Shown: positions 53,837 through 64,000 of the stretch, in pieces | Numbering within the stretch: position 1 is the first letter of the stretch | How the letters are laid out: every line of letters begins with the position of its first letter | Assembly: GCA_963662175.1 (NCBI GenBank) | Contig: OY759218.1 | Span: 2,720,001 to 2,784,000 of the forward strand | Source of the DNA: Aradus depressus | Taxonomy: Eukaryota; Arthropoda; Insecta; Hemiptera; Aradidae | Reading direction: 5' to 3' | Length of the DNA: 64,000 nt | The notes under the pieces: generated by a model | The model's database searches: none | The model's input: only the letters and a program-made list of their open reading frames with translations | Told to the model about the DNA's origin: nothing | Program-made: the position numbers and the translations under genes

Positions 53837-55078
53837 CTACAGCTCTTGTCTGTAAGATATGCAGCCTATGTCGTTCCAATCTGTCTTCACGCTGCTCGGG
53901 TGTTTCTGCAGCTCTTGTCTGTAAGATATGCAGCCTATGTCGTTCCAATCTGTCTTCACGCTGCTCGGGTGTTTCTGCAGCTCTTGTCTGTAAGATATGC
54001 AGTCTATGTCGTTCCAATCTGTCTTCACGCTGCTCGGGTGTTTCTGCAACTCTTGTCTGTAAGATATGCGGTCTATGTCGTTCCAATCTGTCTTCACGCT
54101 GCTCGGGTGTTTCTGCAGCTCTTGTATGTAAGATATGCAGCCTATGTCGTTCCAATCTATCTTCACGCTGCTCGGGTGTTTCTGCAGCTCTTGTCTGTAA
54201 GATATGCAGCCTATGTCGTTCCAATCTGTCTTCACGCTGCTCGGGTGTTTCTGCAGCTCTTGTCTGTAAGATATGCAGTCTATGTCGTTCCAATCTGTCT
54301 TCACGCTGCTCGGCTGTTTCTACAGCTCTTGTCTGTAAGATATGCAGTCTATGTCGTTCCAATCTGTCTTCACGCTGCTCGGGTGTTTCTGCAGCTCTTG
54401 TCTGTAAGATATGCAGCCTATGTCGTTCCAATCTGTCTTCACGCAGCTCGGCTGTTTCTGCAGCTCTTGTCTGTAAGATATGCAGTCTATGTCGTTCCAA
54501 TCTGTCTTCACGCTGCTCGGGTGTTTCTGCAGCTCTTGTCTGTAAGATATGCAGCCTATGTCGTTCCAATCTGTCTTCACGCAGCTCGGGTGATTCTGCA
54601 GCTTTTGTCTGTAAGATGTGCAGTCTATGTCGTTCCAATCTGTCTTCACGCTGCTCGGGTGTTTCTGCAACTCTTGTCTGTAAGATATGCGGTCTATGTC
54701 GTTCCAATCTATCTTCACGCTGCTCGGGTGTTTCTGCAGCTCTTGTCTGTAAGATATGCAGCCTATGTCGTTCCAATCTGTCTTCACGCAGCTCGGGTGA
54801 TTCTGCAGCTTTTGTCTGTAAGATGTGCAGTCTATGTCGTTCCAATCTGTCTTCACGCTGCTCGGGTGTTTCTGCAACTCTTGTCTGTAAGATATGCGGT
54901 CTATGTCGTTCCAATCTGTCTTCACGCTGCTCGGGTGTTTCTGCAGCTCTTGTCTATAAGATATGCAGCCTATGTCGTTGCAATCTGTCTTCACGCTGCT
55001 CGGGTGTTTCTGCAGCTCTTGTCTGTAAAATATGCAGCCTATGTCGTTCCAATCTGTCTTCACGCTGCTCGTGTGTTT
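53837..55078 (-). repeat. 69-bp minisatellite, right block, 18 copies
   Basis: Eighteen units; both strands stay open in several frames since 69 is 3 x 23. The commonest change between units (T/C in GCAGTCTA versus GCAGCCTA) is synonymous, AGA/AGG, in the minus-strand LERHRLHILQT frame but not in KTDWNDIDCISYRQ, so that frame is the likelier ancestral coding frame. Higher-order variants (KAAESPELRED, VAETPEQ) recur about every 3-4 units. Confidence 0.92.
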
Positions 55079-55126
55079 CAGAATAAGAAACCACTAAAAA
55101 AAAAATTGAAATAAATAAAAAAACTT

Positions 55127-55470
55127 TTTTAAAAACAAGCTTTTATTTGAATGAACTAAAAAGGAATACGTAAGTAATTAATTTTGTTACATATGACATG
55201 CTATGTACTTATAGAGTTGAATCTGTATATATTTATACGTAGCAATATTAATTTGAAATGTAGAAGCTTGTCGCCTGCGAATTACTCTATATTCAAATAA
55301 ATAATACGTAAATAGGCTTGTGAGCGACAAGTTTTTACTTTTCAAATTAATATTCTTACGAATAAATATATACGGATTCAACTTCATAAGTATGTAGCAA
55401 ATCATATGTAACAAAATTAATTGCTTATTTATTTCTTTTTAGTTCATTCAAATAAAAGCTTATTTTTTAA
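55127..55470. repeat. Foldback inverted repeat
   Basis: Arms of about 145-150 bp (55127-55275 and 55322-55470) with about 80-85% identity by eye, e.g. AAGCTTTTATTTGAATGAAC at both outer ends, around a spacer of about 45 bp. No hammerhead-like core and no coding frame. Confidence 0.85.
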
Positions 55471-55679
55471 AAGGTTTTTTATTTATTTTTTTCAAAATTA
55501 TGTTCTTATTATTAATGCCCTCCTTTCAGTTTCTGAGAACATGTGAGTTGTGTCAAGAGGCTTTATGAACCTCATCCTCTTGTCAGTTACCGGACCTTCA
55601 TTTTATATAAGCTAGGTTATGCAAGCATGTTGTACGGAGACGAAGGTAAATCAATAGAAAGGGACAGTGAAAGAGAAGG

Positions 55680-56185
55680 AATGTAAAACAGAAGTCTACG
55701 GAGGAGATGAAAGTCTTCTCCGACAGACAAGCAGCACTGCACGCACTTGCTGGCTCTGAAATCAGGTCAAAGCTAGTAAGGGAGTGCGCAAATCAGTTGG
55801 AAACTACAAGAAAGTTGGACTCTACTGGGTCCCCGGTCACTCGATTTACGGGGCCAGAGCCAGACTAGGAATACCCCTGGAAGCAGATCGAACCCGGATA
55901 AAAAAGTGGACAAGAGACCTTTTGAAGAAGTCATGGAGAGAAATAACCACATGCAGACAGTTGAAGACGTACCAGGGTGTTCGAGAATGAGATCCTGAAC
56001 CTCAAAAGAAACGAGCGCTGGTAACTAACAGGAGTCTTCATAGAACATGGTCCGTTCAAGAGACACCTATATATTGTAGGAGTCAAGGACAGTCCCACTT
56101 ATGACAGATGTGGAGACGAAAACGCAGACTTCCGGGTATATGCTCGGACGAGAATTCACATTTTCGGCAAATATAAGATACTGGG
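55680..56185 (+). pseudogene. LINE RNase H and C-terminus relic
   Basis: VFSDRQAALHALAGSEIRSK (Asp region), then KVGLYWVPGHS in another frame (His motif), then EILNLKRNERW, FKRHLYIVGVKDSPT and a CGDENAD cluster trace. Same protein style as 1652-2501. Several shifts; the RT is missing. Confidence 0.7.
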
Positions 56186-56189
56186 CTTG

Positions 56190-56935
56190 TGAAGTCCTGC
56201 CTTACATAATATTTACAAATATTTGATAATAATACAATAAAAACATGAAAATATAATTATAAAAACAAAAAAATACGATAATAAAATCAAGAAAATATAA
56301 TAAAAATAAATTAAAAAAAAAAGGAGAAAATTAAAGAGGTTTATAGTAGATTACATTGTGTACCTATATAAGAAATAAGGGCACATGATATCGAGGTATA
56401 AGAAGAAAATAAAAATGGGTATATACCTTACCTACGCTTTATAATTAAAATACACAATTTATTATCTTAACTTATTGTTAGTGGCGTTAACAGTGGTGAG
56501 AGTTTGAAGTGAGTTTGGCCGTTTCAAACAATTTCCATTTTTTTCTAGCTAGATTTATTTCCAGCTGTTCCAGGGAGTCAAGCTGTCTACCTGTTTCACA
56601 AAGATGGAGGCACTTTCAGTGCCATGGAAATCAAGAGAAATTTTTAAACAAATTAAAAAAAAAAAAAAAATTTATCAAAGTTCCCAAAATCTTAATACCA
56701 GATTCGAGATTCCATTCTCTCCCCTCCACCTCTCTCTGATACCCCTGGACCAGTCCAAGATTTGTAGTGGCAATCAGAAACTGGTGGAGACCACTACCTT
56801 TGTAAAGTGGTAAGTTTTGTAATTATACCTAAGAAATTTCATTTTTCATTTTTTTCAGTTTTTGTTATATTTGTGGAATTATTTAACTTGATATTTTAAT
56901 GACTAAACTGTGACATCAAATCTTTGATTTGTTAA
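56190..56935. other. No gene recognised
   Basis: A/T-rich; small frames at 56509-56813 show no motif. Confidence 0.45.
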
Positions 56936-56936
56936 T

Positions 56937-56940
<4 letters not shown>

Positions 56941-57000
<60 letters not shown>
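56941..57000. repeat. (AT)n microsatellite
   Basis: About 30 AT dinucleotides without interruption. Confidence 0.97.
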
Positions 57001-57009
<9 letters not shown>

Positions 57010-57075
57010 TAAAAATTTTTATGTTGTTTTTGTATGCACATATTTTTATTTAAAATTTTTACCTGTCTATTGTAG

Positions 57076-57121
57076 TTAGCACTGAAGATGGTCTTATAGG
57101 ACCGAAAGCTGGCTATGCTAA
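57076..57121 (+). ncRNA. Hammerhead ribozyme candidate
   Basis: Stem I TTAGCA (57076-57081) with TGCTAA (57116-57121), six perfect pairs. CTGAAGA 57082-57088; one extra T; stem II GGTC (57090-57093) with GACC (57100-57103), loop TTATAG. GAAA 57104-57107; stem III AGC with GCT, loop TG; cleavage-site A at 57115 after CT. Every element of a hammerhead is in the right order. The single extra T at 57089 is the only departure from the canonical core. It lies in what may be a Penelope-like terminal repeat. Confidence 0.65.
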
Positions 57122-57389
57122 TAAAACTTGTGAGTGGACAACAACTCTGTGTCTTTCATTAAATACAGCTCACAACAACCTCCAAGAAATTCCTCATAGC
57201 ACTTTATTCTCGTTGCTTCTTTGAATATGTGACCCATAACGTTGATATGTTTTAATGTAGATTTTCCCTTTTTTTCCTTATTTCAGACGTGTGTTCTTTG
57301 TTCTGTTTTTTAAAATTTACGTCCTGATTGACCTAACAGTTAGTATTAACTAACTTGACCTGCATAAATCGAACTACACGATTGGCATG

Positions 57390-58510
57390 CGTTCATTGCA
57401 ACGACAGTTATTAGAATTTGTTGTGTTTAGCCTTCCCCCTAATCCCCCTCTTTCCTTCCATCGATTTGGCTGAGAATTCGTATCGTCCTTATGAGGTTAT
57501 GGATTATCGCGTTCACAGGGACTTTTTTCTGAAAAAAAAAAAAACATGAAATTGCAGTGAATGTTAACATGGAATTTCTATTGAATTACATAACTTGGTA
57601 ACTTAACTAGAATATAGGTATAACAACTAGTATAGCATAACTAGAATATAGATATAACAACTTGGTATAACTAGAATCTAGGTCTAACAAGTTGAATACA
57701 AAATAACAATAAAAGGAACATTGGAAAGTGAATTCGCGCCAATGTACTTGCCAACCTTGAATTATTTGTAATGAACCAAGTTTCCGCTCTCCCTCTAAAT
57801 TATCTTTTTCTTCTCCAATTTGGTTCAACGATGTCTTGGCCTTTTCAATCATCAAAACTTTCATGTCAAAGCATTCATTACATGAACAGGTGAACCCCCC
57901 TTTTGCGGATACATTCATTACATTGTCAATTATTACGAATTTTTAGTTAAGCACCCCCTAATCTCCCCGCTTCCCTTTGATCGATTTAGCTGAAAATGAA
58001 TAGGTACGATACCTCATGAGATTCTAGTTACACATATAAAATAGTTTAGATATGTTCATTCTATCCAGAGTTATCGTTCATTACATCAGCAGTTATTACG
58101 GTTTTCGAGTTGACCCCTTCCCTTTGGCCGATTCCGCTGAAAATGAATAGGTGAATAGGTAGCCTCTCATCACGTAGGAAAGAGTATCTGGGAATTCTAT
58201 AAATGAATGAAGAAGAAGTCACAAAGAAATTCTCTATGATGAGTTTCTAAAATTATTTTGAGTGTGTTTATATCAGGAGAGAAGCCCCTCTATAAAACAT
58301 TCTTCGGAGTATCACCGGTAATGTCTCGAAACATTCATACATTCGTCAAGCTCCACCTCTGATCTCCCCCTTTCTCTTCAGCCGATACATCTGAAAATTA
58401 ATAGTTATTAATATATATATCCTTATGGGGTTTTGAATTTACATATGAAATTGCTTAAGAATACATTCATTCTATTGGCAGTTATCGTATTCACAGACAG
58501 ATATACAGAC
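57390..58510 (+). repeat. ACTTCC-family copies
   Basis: A right half at 57390-57600, then a copy opening GCGCCAATGTACTTGCCAAC at 57735 and running to about 58510. 57603-57695 is a threefold repeat of about 30 bp (AACTAGAATATAGGTATAAC). Confidence 0.7.
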
Positions 58511-58511
58511 A

Positions 58512-58615
58512 TTTTACTTCCCCAGTATACCAAGTTATGTAATCGGTTAGAAAGATGTTGAGTTTTTAACGGAATTTCATTTCTAAGGGGAAGTACACAG
58601 CTAGTGATTCACCTA
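58512..58615 (-). repeat. Short ACTTCC-family derivative
   Basis: TACTTCCCCAGTATACCAAG to AAGGGGAAGTACACAGCTAG then TGATTCACC, about 100 bp, both ends without interior; compare 9004-9120. Confidence 0.7.
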
Positions 58616-58974
58616 CTTTTTTGGCGGGGAGAAGGTGCGAGCTAAGATGTTTGCACATGAAAAATTGAAATGAAAATGATGCAGAGTTTTTTTCTTTTTC
58701 TTTACAAAAAATAAGAATTAATGGAGACACAATATTTCCTTGATGGTGGTTCATTAAGTGATCAAAGAGAGAAATGATTACATTCAAAATTCACCTATAA
58801 TTTTCGAAACAGTTATTGAACTAATACATTAGCACAAAGAGCTAGTACAAATAGTACCCTTCTTCCGCAAATAGATACTTTCAAAGAGAAATTTGAAGTA
58901 GCATCTCTCATCCAGTGGCGTGACATTAACAAAACACATTACGTGAACATTGACAGTTATATAATATAGTCAGT

Positions 58975-59946
58975 CAGGGGCGGCTCTAGTCCATGTAGCG
59001 CCCGTGTGCAATCAACACCCTGGCGCCCTCTAGTAGGCGCGCGGTCAAAATGGATTACTTATACTATAAGTCTTATAGTTATATTTTCAAACGGAAATTC
59101 GGGTGCAATTTTAAATGATGTCGGGAAGCAATAGGTATAGGAGTAAAAAGTATATTTAGGAAGGAAGGGGTTACAAGAATAAAAAAGCACAACTTTGTAG
59201 TTATTTCAAAAATATTTAATTTAAAAACTAGTTACATTACAGAACGCTCGTAATACAACGTAATACATATAAATATTATTATAATTCAATAATTTAATGC
59301 TGTCCTTAATTATATATTATTTCATTTCTAATGAATATTTTTTTGTAGTTGTTAAAAATTACTTTGATACAACTATTCATATTTTCGCGTATCAAACAAA
59401 TATTTTTTTGCGACTATTTCATTAAATATTTCTTTGATTCAATTAATATTTAATTGGCTTCAGAATTTTTTTCTCCCAATGTATGCCTACAAAGTTTATT
59501 GACGTAAAACGGAAACACCACAATCTTAGCGAAAATACTTTTAAACAACATTATTGATAATAAGGCTGGTTGAACTGAATAGATTGGCATTAATTAGTGT
59601 GTAAGGAAATAATCGAATACAGCCGAATTAGCAATGATCATCGGCGTGTTTTTAAACGAATCAAAACAGGTACCGACACGCGCCTTTGGTAGCGATAGGA
59701 CACTACGCCAATATAATCTTTAATGATCTGTTTTAAGGTTGATTTCACGTTGAAACAAAAGTTATTGTGTAGAGTAAAGGAGCTTCTCGCGCGCTCGTGG
59801 GGCCACGACACGAGCGCTGGGTGTTTGAGAGCGCCGGCGCCGACAGCGACGCATCTTTGGAGGTGTCGCGAGCGGCGCTCGGCGCCCCCTGAGACCCTGC
59901 GCCCGTGTGCGCTGCACACTCTGCACCATAGGTAAAGCCGGCTCTG
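58975..59946. mobile_element. Non-autonomous hAT-type element
   Basis: 972 bp flanked by a perfect 8-bp duplication TAGTCAGT (58967-58974, 59947-59954). Ends CAGGGGCGGCTCTAG and, inverted, CAGAGCCGGCTTTAC are imperfect TIRs. An 8-bp duplication with CAG ends fits hAT. Both ends contain GCGCCCGTGTGC. The interior is AT-rich on the left and strongly GC-rich at 59785-59930; the overlapping small frames there are not genes. Confidence 0.82.
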
Positions 59947-60004
59947 TAGTCAGTATACATTTCTGTACGATAAAGTGGAAAACTAATAAAATAAATAAAA
60001 ACAA

Positions 60005-60060
60005 AGAACTTGTTTAACTTTTATATTGTCAATTCCACAAAAATATATACATGAAGTGAA
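60005..60060 (+). repeat. PLE-family terminal motif
   Basis: TTATATTGTCAATTCCACAA then AAATATATAC matches the shared end motif of the foldback insertions at 16393 and 20925 and a scrap at 42125. A hairpin CGGTGTC-AGCTTAG-GACACCG follows at 60063-60083. Confidence 0.5.
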
Positions 60061-60301
60061 ACGGTGTCAGCTTAGGACACCGTCAGCACAAAGTTCGGAA
60101 GTGACAGTAAAAAGGATAATAGACTAAAATCAGTAGAAACAAAGCCTACCTACCTGGATCGTGAAGTGAGAAGAAGAAATGTAGTTATGTATATTCGGAA
60201 TTGAGGAAGAATTTGAGAACTATTGGGAGCTGGAAAAATTTATATGTGACTTTCTATGTGAACGATTAGATCTAAAGGTTGGATTAAATGAACTAGATTT
60301 C

Positions 60302-60679
60302 GTGAAACGTCTAGGTAGAAAAGTTAATGATAAGAATCGTCCAGTTCTGATTGGCTTTATCAGCTATCGTATCAAACTTACGGTAATACAAAATGCACAT
60401 AAGTTGAAGGGCAGTAATTTCTTTATTGTGCAAGATTTTTCAAGGGATGTGGTTGAAACCAGAAAGAAGCTGCAACCGCAACTTATTCAGGCGCGACAAG
60501 AAGGTAAATTTGCGATATTAAGATACGATAAGCTTATTGTTAAGGAAATGAATCAGCCGCACGCATCTAACAAAAAACGTATGCTCTCGATCTCACCATC
60601 CGATCATTGCGGATTAACTAGGAAACAAGGAAATTTTCAACTGAAAAAAAAAGAAATATTTCGAAAACCCAAAAATTAA
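60302..60679 (+). pseudogene. LINE ORF1 protein
   Basis: The 125-codon frame (KRLGRKVNDKNRPVLIGFIS, then FIVQDFSRDVVETRKKLQPQ and FAILRYDKLIVKE) resembles the C-terminal RNA-binding/chaperone region of L1-type ORF1 proteins. Upstream codons in another frame (RRRNVVMYIFGIEEE at about 60165) belong to the same protein, so a shift lies near 60200-60300. Confidence 0.68.
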
Positions 60680-60809
60680 ATCAAATTTGGAACAATTTTC
60701 ATTCCGACCTCGTACTTCGTCTGTTGGTTCTAATGACTTGGAAAGAGCACAAACAAAGGAAAATGAAAAGCCGTCTGACACATAGCAACAAATCTCATCT
60801 TATGATACT

Positions 60810-61578
60810 TTGGACATTCTGGCGTTGAATATTGCAGGTCTCAAGGGTAAACAACACAACTTGGAGTTTATAATGTATGTAAAACAATTTGATGTATTTA
60901 TTTTAATAGAAACTTTTATTGAGGAATGTGAAACAGGACTAGTGTCAGCACTATTTCACGATTATAACTTAGTGTGCACACCAGCTATTAGAAATAAAAA
61001 AAAAGGAAGAGCATCTGGAGGTAGTGTACTTGGCATTAGACAGACTAAGAAAGACTATATGCAATTCTGTAATATATCTGATAGAACTGTAATTAAAATA
61101 GATTTTAAATTTAAAAATCCGATCTATGTGGTGCCGGTCTATATCAACTGTAACAATTGGGATAAAGATTTCAGCAATTTATATAACTTTGTTATGGAGA
61201 ACAGTAACCTCAAATTTATTATAATGGGCGATATGAACTGTAGAACCGGTAATATGCAAAAAATTTCAACTAAGAATAGATTAAACTGTCAGTCAATAGA
61301 ATGTCTGCATAGAAACTCTAAAGATATGTGTTTAAATGCTGAAGGTAGAAAATTTTGCAAACGACTTTAATTTAATTCTTCTGAACGGCCGTACTAAAAG
61401 TGATGTTTACGGTGAATTTACATATTTAAGAAGTAATGCTAACTCATGTATCGACTATAGTTGTATTAGCTTGGATGCAGTTGAACTTATTAAAGATTTT
61501 AAAGTAGATATAAAACATTTCTCTGACCATCTGCCTATAACTACGAGTCTGCTGTATACTGTAGAAGCGGAAAGTTAG
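60810..61578 (+). pseudogene. LINE endonuclease
   Basis: MDILALNIAGLKGKQHNLEF (N-terminal Asn), ILIETFIEE (Glu), FIIMGDMNCRTG (Asp/Asn), then after a +1 shift near 61340 SCIDYSCISLDAVEL and HFSDHLPITTS (Asp-His). All catalytic residues are identifiable across two frames. A stop at 61576-61578 breaks the link to the RT. Confidence 0.85.
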
Positions 61579-61619
61579 ATCTCTTACCTCTCTGCCCTAA
61601 GTTAAATTGGAACTCTAGA

Positions 61620-63787
61620 GTGGCCCATGTCAAACAATATCAAGATAAGTTAGATTTTCTTATTGAACATACAATTTATGATAACCTTGATGTGGATTGT
61701 ATTTGTAGCCTTATTAAAACTGCTGCAGGATATAACCCTAAACCTAAATTGAATTTAAAGTATAAACAAAGATGGTTCGATAAGGAATGTTATAACGCTC
61801 GTGGTTTGGCTTTTAAGTATCTTAACACATTTAGAAAGTAGACATAATAAATAAAATTAACAACTGCAGAGATAGTAAGGAATTTTGGGATGTGGTAAAT
61901 TCGTTCAAAAGAAAAATGTTTGTTCACCAACTATTAAACCTAAGGATTGGATAGATTACTTTAAGAGCATGTTCAACTCTCCAATAACGAGTAGTAAGGT
62001 ACATTATTGTGAACCTCATGTAGAGAATGTTTTCTTAGATAAGCCTTTTGAAATGGATGAATTACTAACAGTCTTAAATAAAGTAAAGAATGGCAAAGCT
62101 CCTGGTATGGACCGCATTCCTATGGAATTTTATAAATATGCTTCAGAAACCTGTCTAATCCTACTCTTAAATAACTTTAACATCATGTTTGAATCTGCAC
62201 TAATACACCATACACCATAATTTTTCCATTATATAAAAAAGGTGAAAAAGATGTCCCTAATAATCATAGGCCTATATCCTTTAATAACTCCATTGCGAAA
62301 TTATATACTAGCTTGTTGTTGGAACGATTGGTAGTATGGTCTGAGGGTATCCTAAAGGAGTTCCAGATTGGCTTTAGCAAACAATATTCTACTGTTGATA
62401 ATATTTTTAATTTAGTTAATATAGTTAAAATTATACTGAGTGACAAAAGAAAAAAAGTGTATGCTTTTTTTATTGATTTTTCGTCAGCATTTTACACTAT
62501 TGATAGACATGCCTTGCTATATAAATTGACTCAAGTTGGTATCTCCTCAAAAATGTTAAACTCAATAAGGAATCTACTCAGAGATACTAGAGCCACTATA
62601 TGGTGTACGGAAGGATTGACTGATTTTTTCAACATTGGAATGGGCATTAAACAAGACTGTGTTCTTAGTCCGTTACTTTTCTCTCTTTTTTTGAATGACA
62701 TCGAAGAGTACTTGGATGGTGGTGGCATATACGTGTGTGAAAGACGTGTCAAATTATTGGCATATGCAGACGATTTGGTACTGTTAGCATCTGAGCCACA
62801 AACCTTACAACGTATGTTAAACTGCCTACATAATTACGTCAAAATGTGGAATCTAAGAATAAACATGGAGAAATCAAAAATAATGATTTTCAAAAAGGGA
62901 AGAAGGTCAAAGAAAGAAAAGTGGTGGTATGGTAATGAAATAATTGAAATTGTCAGTCGTTATAAATACTTGGGGTCCTCCTCACTCCAAGTATGTCCTT
63001 TACGGACAATCATAGAGAAAAACTTAAAAAAGCAAAGTGCCCGCTGAATTCCGTGTGGAGCATGCTCATTGAAAATAATTTAGTAACATTTGAAGCCAAG
63101 TTGAGGAATTTCAACAGTGTATCTAGGTCTATGTTTTGCTATGGAGCACAAATATGGGGAGGAGAATATCATGTAGAAATAGAGAAACTATTTAGATATT
63201 TTATTAAAAGACTATTCAGGCTGCCTAGTTACTCGCGAACATCTTTTATACACACTGAAACAGGAATAGACCCGACAATTATTTATACAAATAAACTGCA
63301 TCATAATTACATACTCAAAGTGATAAACATGGCAAATCCAAGACTTCCCAAGGCCCTAGCTACAGAGGTTATTAAAAGGAATGTGCTCTGGTTCCGACGG
63401 ATAAATAACTATATCTCGGACTACAATTTGGGAGATAATCTGTCTGATAATAACATCGAGATATGGAACACACAGCTATCATATATACGGAATAGTTTAA
63501 AAGAGCATTATCGCAATCAGTTCAGGGAGGAAATTAAAAACTCAGACCGGTACTTGCTAGGTAGGGAACTGGAGTTCCACGATTCAGTTATTAGTTACTT
63601 ACAGAGTGACCTATCATTGTCAAGTATCAGATTTATAATTAAACTTAGAGGTGAACTGTTGCATCTAAGCTATACACCTATCAATCAATATACCTCCGAA
63701 GATATGAACTTTGTATGCCCAATGTGTTACAGCCCCTGTAGGATATTTTACTTCTTTATGCCCTATTACGAATTATTATATTTGTAA
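61620..63787 (+). pseudogene. LINE reverse transcriptase and C-terminus
   Basis: The linker at 61620-61841 is followed by 61885-62220 (NGKAPGMDRIPMEFYKYASE), a break, then 62313-63047 with FQIGFSKQYSTVDNI, AFFIDFSSAFYTIDRH (Asp), GIKQDCVLSPLLFSLFLNDI and LLAYADDLVLLAS (Asp pair). After a shift near 63000 the C-terminal region (MFCYGAQIWGG, then MNFVCPMC) runs to 63787. QDC replaces the usual Gln-Gly-Cys, a likely inactivating change. Confidence 0.85.
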
Positions 63788-63799
63788 TAATACATAATT

Positions 63800-64000
63800 T
63801 ATTATTTTCGGCCGATGTACATAACTAAAATAGAATAAATTTATGAACAATAAAAAGGAATAAAACAAAAATGGTTGGAAAAATTGTATTTTTATCATTT
63901 TAAAAAATATGATGATAGTAAAAACATAAACAAAAGCTGAAAAAAAGGAATAAAAGAAAACAGGTCATTTTATTTTCATCTATATAATAAAAATGAATGT
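63800..64000. other. A-rich DNA after LINE
   Basis: Multiple AATAAA-like runs; this may be the 3' UTR and tail of the LINE. The window ends here. Confidence 0.5.

Larger units (their letters stand above)
60100..63800 (+). mobile_element. LINE with ORF1, EN and RT; decayed
   Basis: ORF1 (60155-60679), endonuclease (60810-61578) and reverse transcriptase with C-terminal region (61620-63787) follow on one strand, about 3.7 kb, i.e. nearly full length. At least six frame breaks. CR1/L2/Daphne-like by motif style; the clade is not settled. An AT-rich tail reaches the window end. Confidence 0.82.

Noticed and set aside
48430..55078. CRISPR-like array
   Set aside because: Units are directly adjacent without unique spacers; eukaryotic minisatellite.
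53846..55114. 422-codon plus-strand frame with hydrophobic 23-residue repeats
   Set aside because: Shadow of the minisatellite; the pattern of unit differences favours a minus-strand ancestral frame, and neither has gene context.
59638..60004. Overlapping small frames in GC-rich DNA
   Set aside because: All lie within the hAT-type element on both strands; open because of base composition.

Overview
The window looks like AT-rich nuclear DNA from an arthropod, most likely an insect. It holds several clades of non-LTR retrotransposon typical of insects (LOA/I-like, I, RTE, Jockey), Penelope-like elements, Helitrons, PIF/Harbinger and hAT elements, tRNA-derived SINEs, and possible exons with GT-AG signals. 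There is no operon, no rRNA and no genuine tRNA gene. Nearly all of the 64 kb is mobile or tandemly repeated DNA in many stages of decay. I found only two candidate host exons or genes: a signal-peptide-like exon at 9210-9303, and a two-exon gene at 19761-20735 that now carries frameshifts.

Layout. 0.6-2.6 kb: broken LOA/I-like LINE. 2.9-5.2 kb: SINE-A and repeats. 5.2-8.1 kb: 5'-truncated RTE LINE on the minus strand. 8.4-9.0 kb: 29-bp minisatellite. 9.8-11.1 kb: Penelope-like element with a GIY-YIG endonuclease. 11.9-12.1 kb: SINE-C with a perfect target duplication. 13.0-13.6 kb: Helitron. 15.3-19.0 kb: I-clade LINE interrupted by a foldback insertion. 19.8-20.7 kb: spliced gene. 20.9-33.7 kb: dispersed repeats, foldbacks, a Jockey relic and LINE scraps. 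33.7-38.0 kb: a complete SINE-A, then a Ty3/gypsy element split by a PIF/Harbinger element. 38.1-38.6 kb: Jockey 3' end. 40.4-41.3 kb: inverted Helitron split by a TAA-flanked MITE. 46.7-47.6 kb: a transposon-like zinc-finger pseudogene. 48.4-55.1 kb: 69-bp minisatellite split by a young, internally deleted LTR retrotransposon. 55.1-56.2 kb: foldback and LINE relic. 59.0-59.9 kb: hAT-type element. 60.1-63.8 kb: LINE with ORF1 and EN-RT.

Three family names are used throughout. SINE-A is a tRNA-headed SINE with at least eleven copies. The 'ACTTCC family' is a very abundant repeat with inverted TACTTCCCCAGC ends around degenerate internal repeats of roughly 115-140 bp. 'Repeat A' is a further dispersed family.

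The most interesting signal is a set of about eleven hammerhead-ribozyme-like cores (CTGANGA, stem, GAAA), several inside inverted-repeat (foldback) insertions that share a terminal motif. The one at 57076-57121 folds almost canonically. This fits Penelope-like elements, whose terminal repeats are known to carry hammerheads. Target-site duplications let several insertions be ordered in time; the LTR element at 48.8-53.8 kb is the youngest that can be dated, because its two 842-bp LTRs differ at only two positions I could see.
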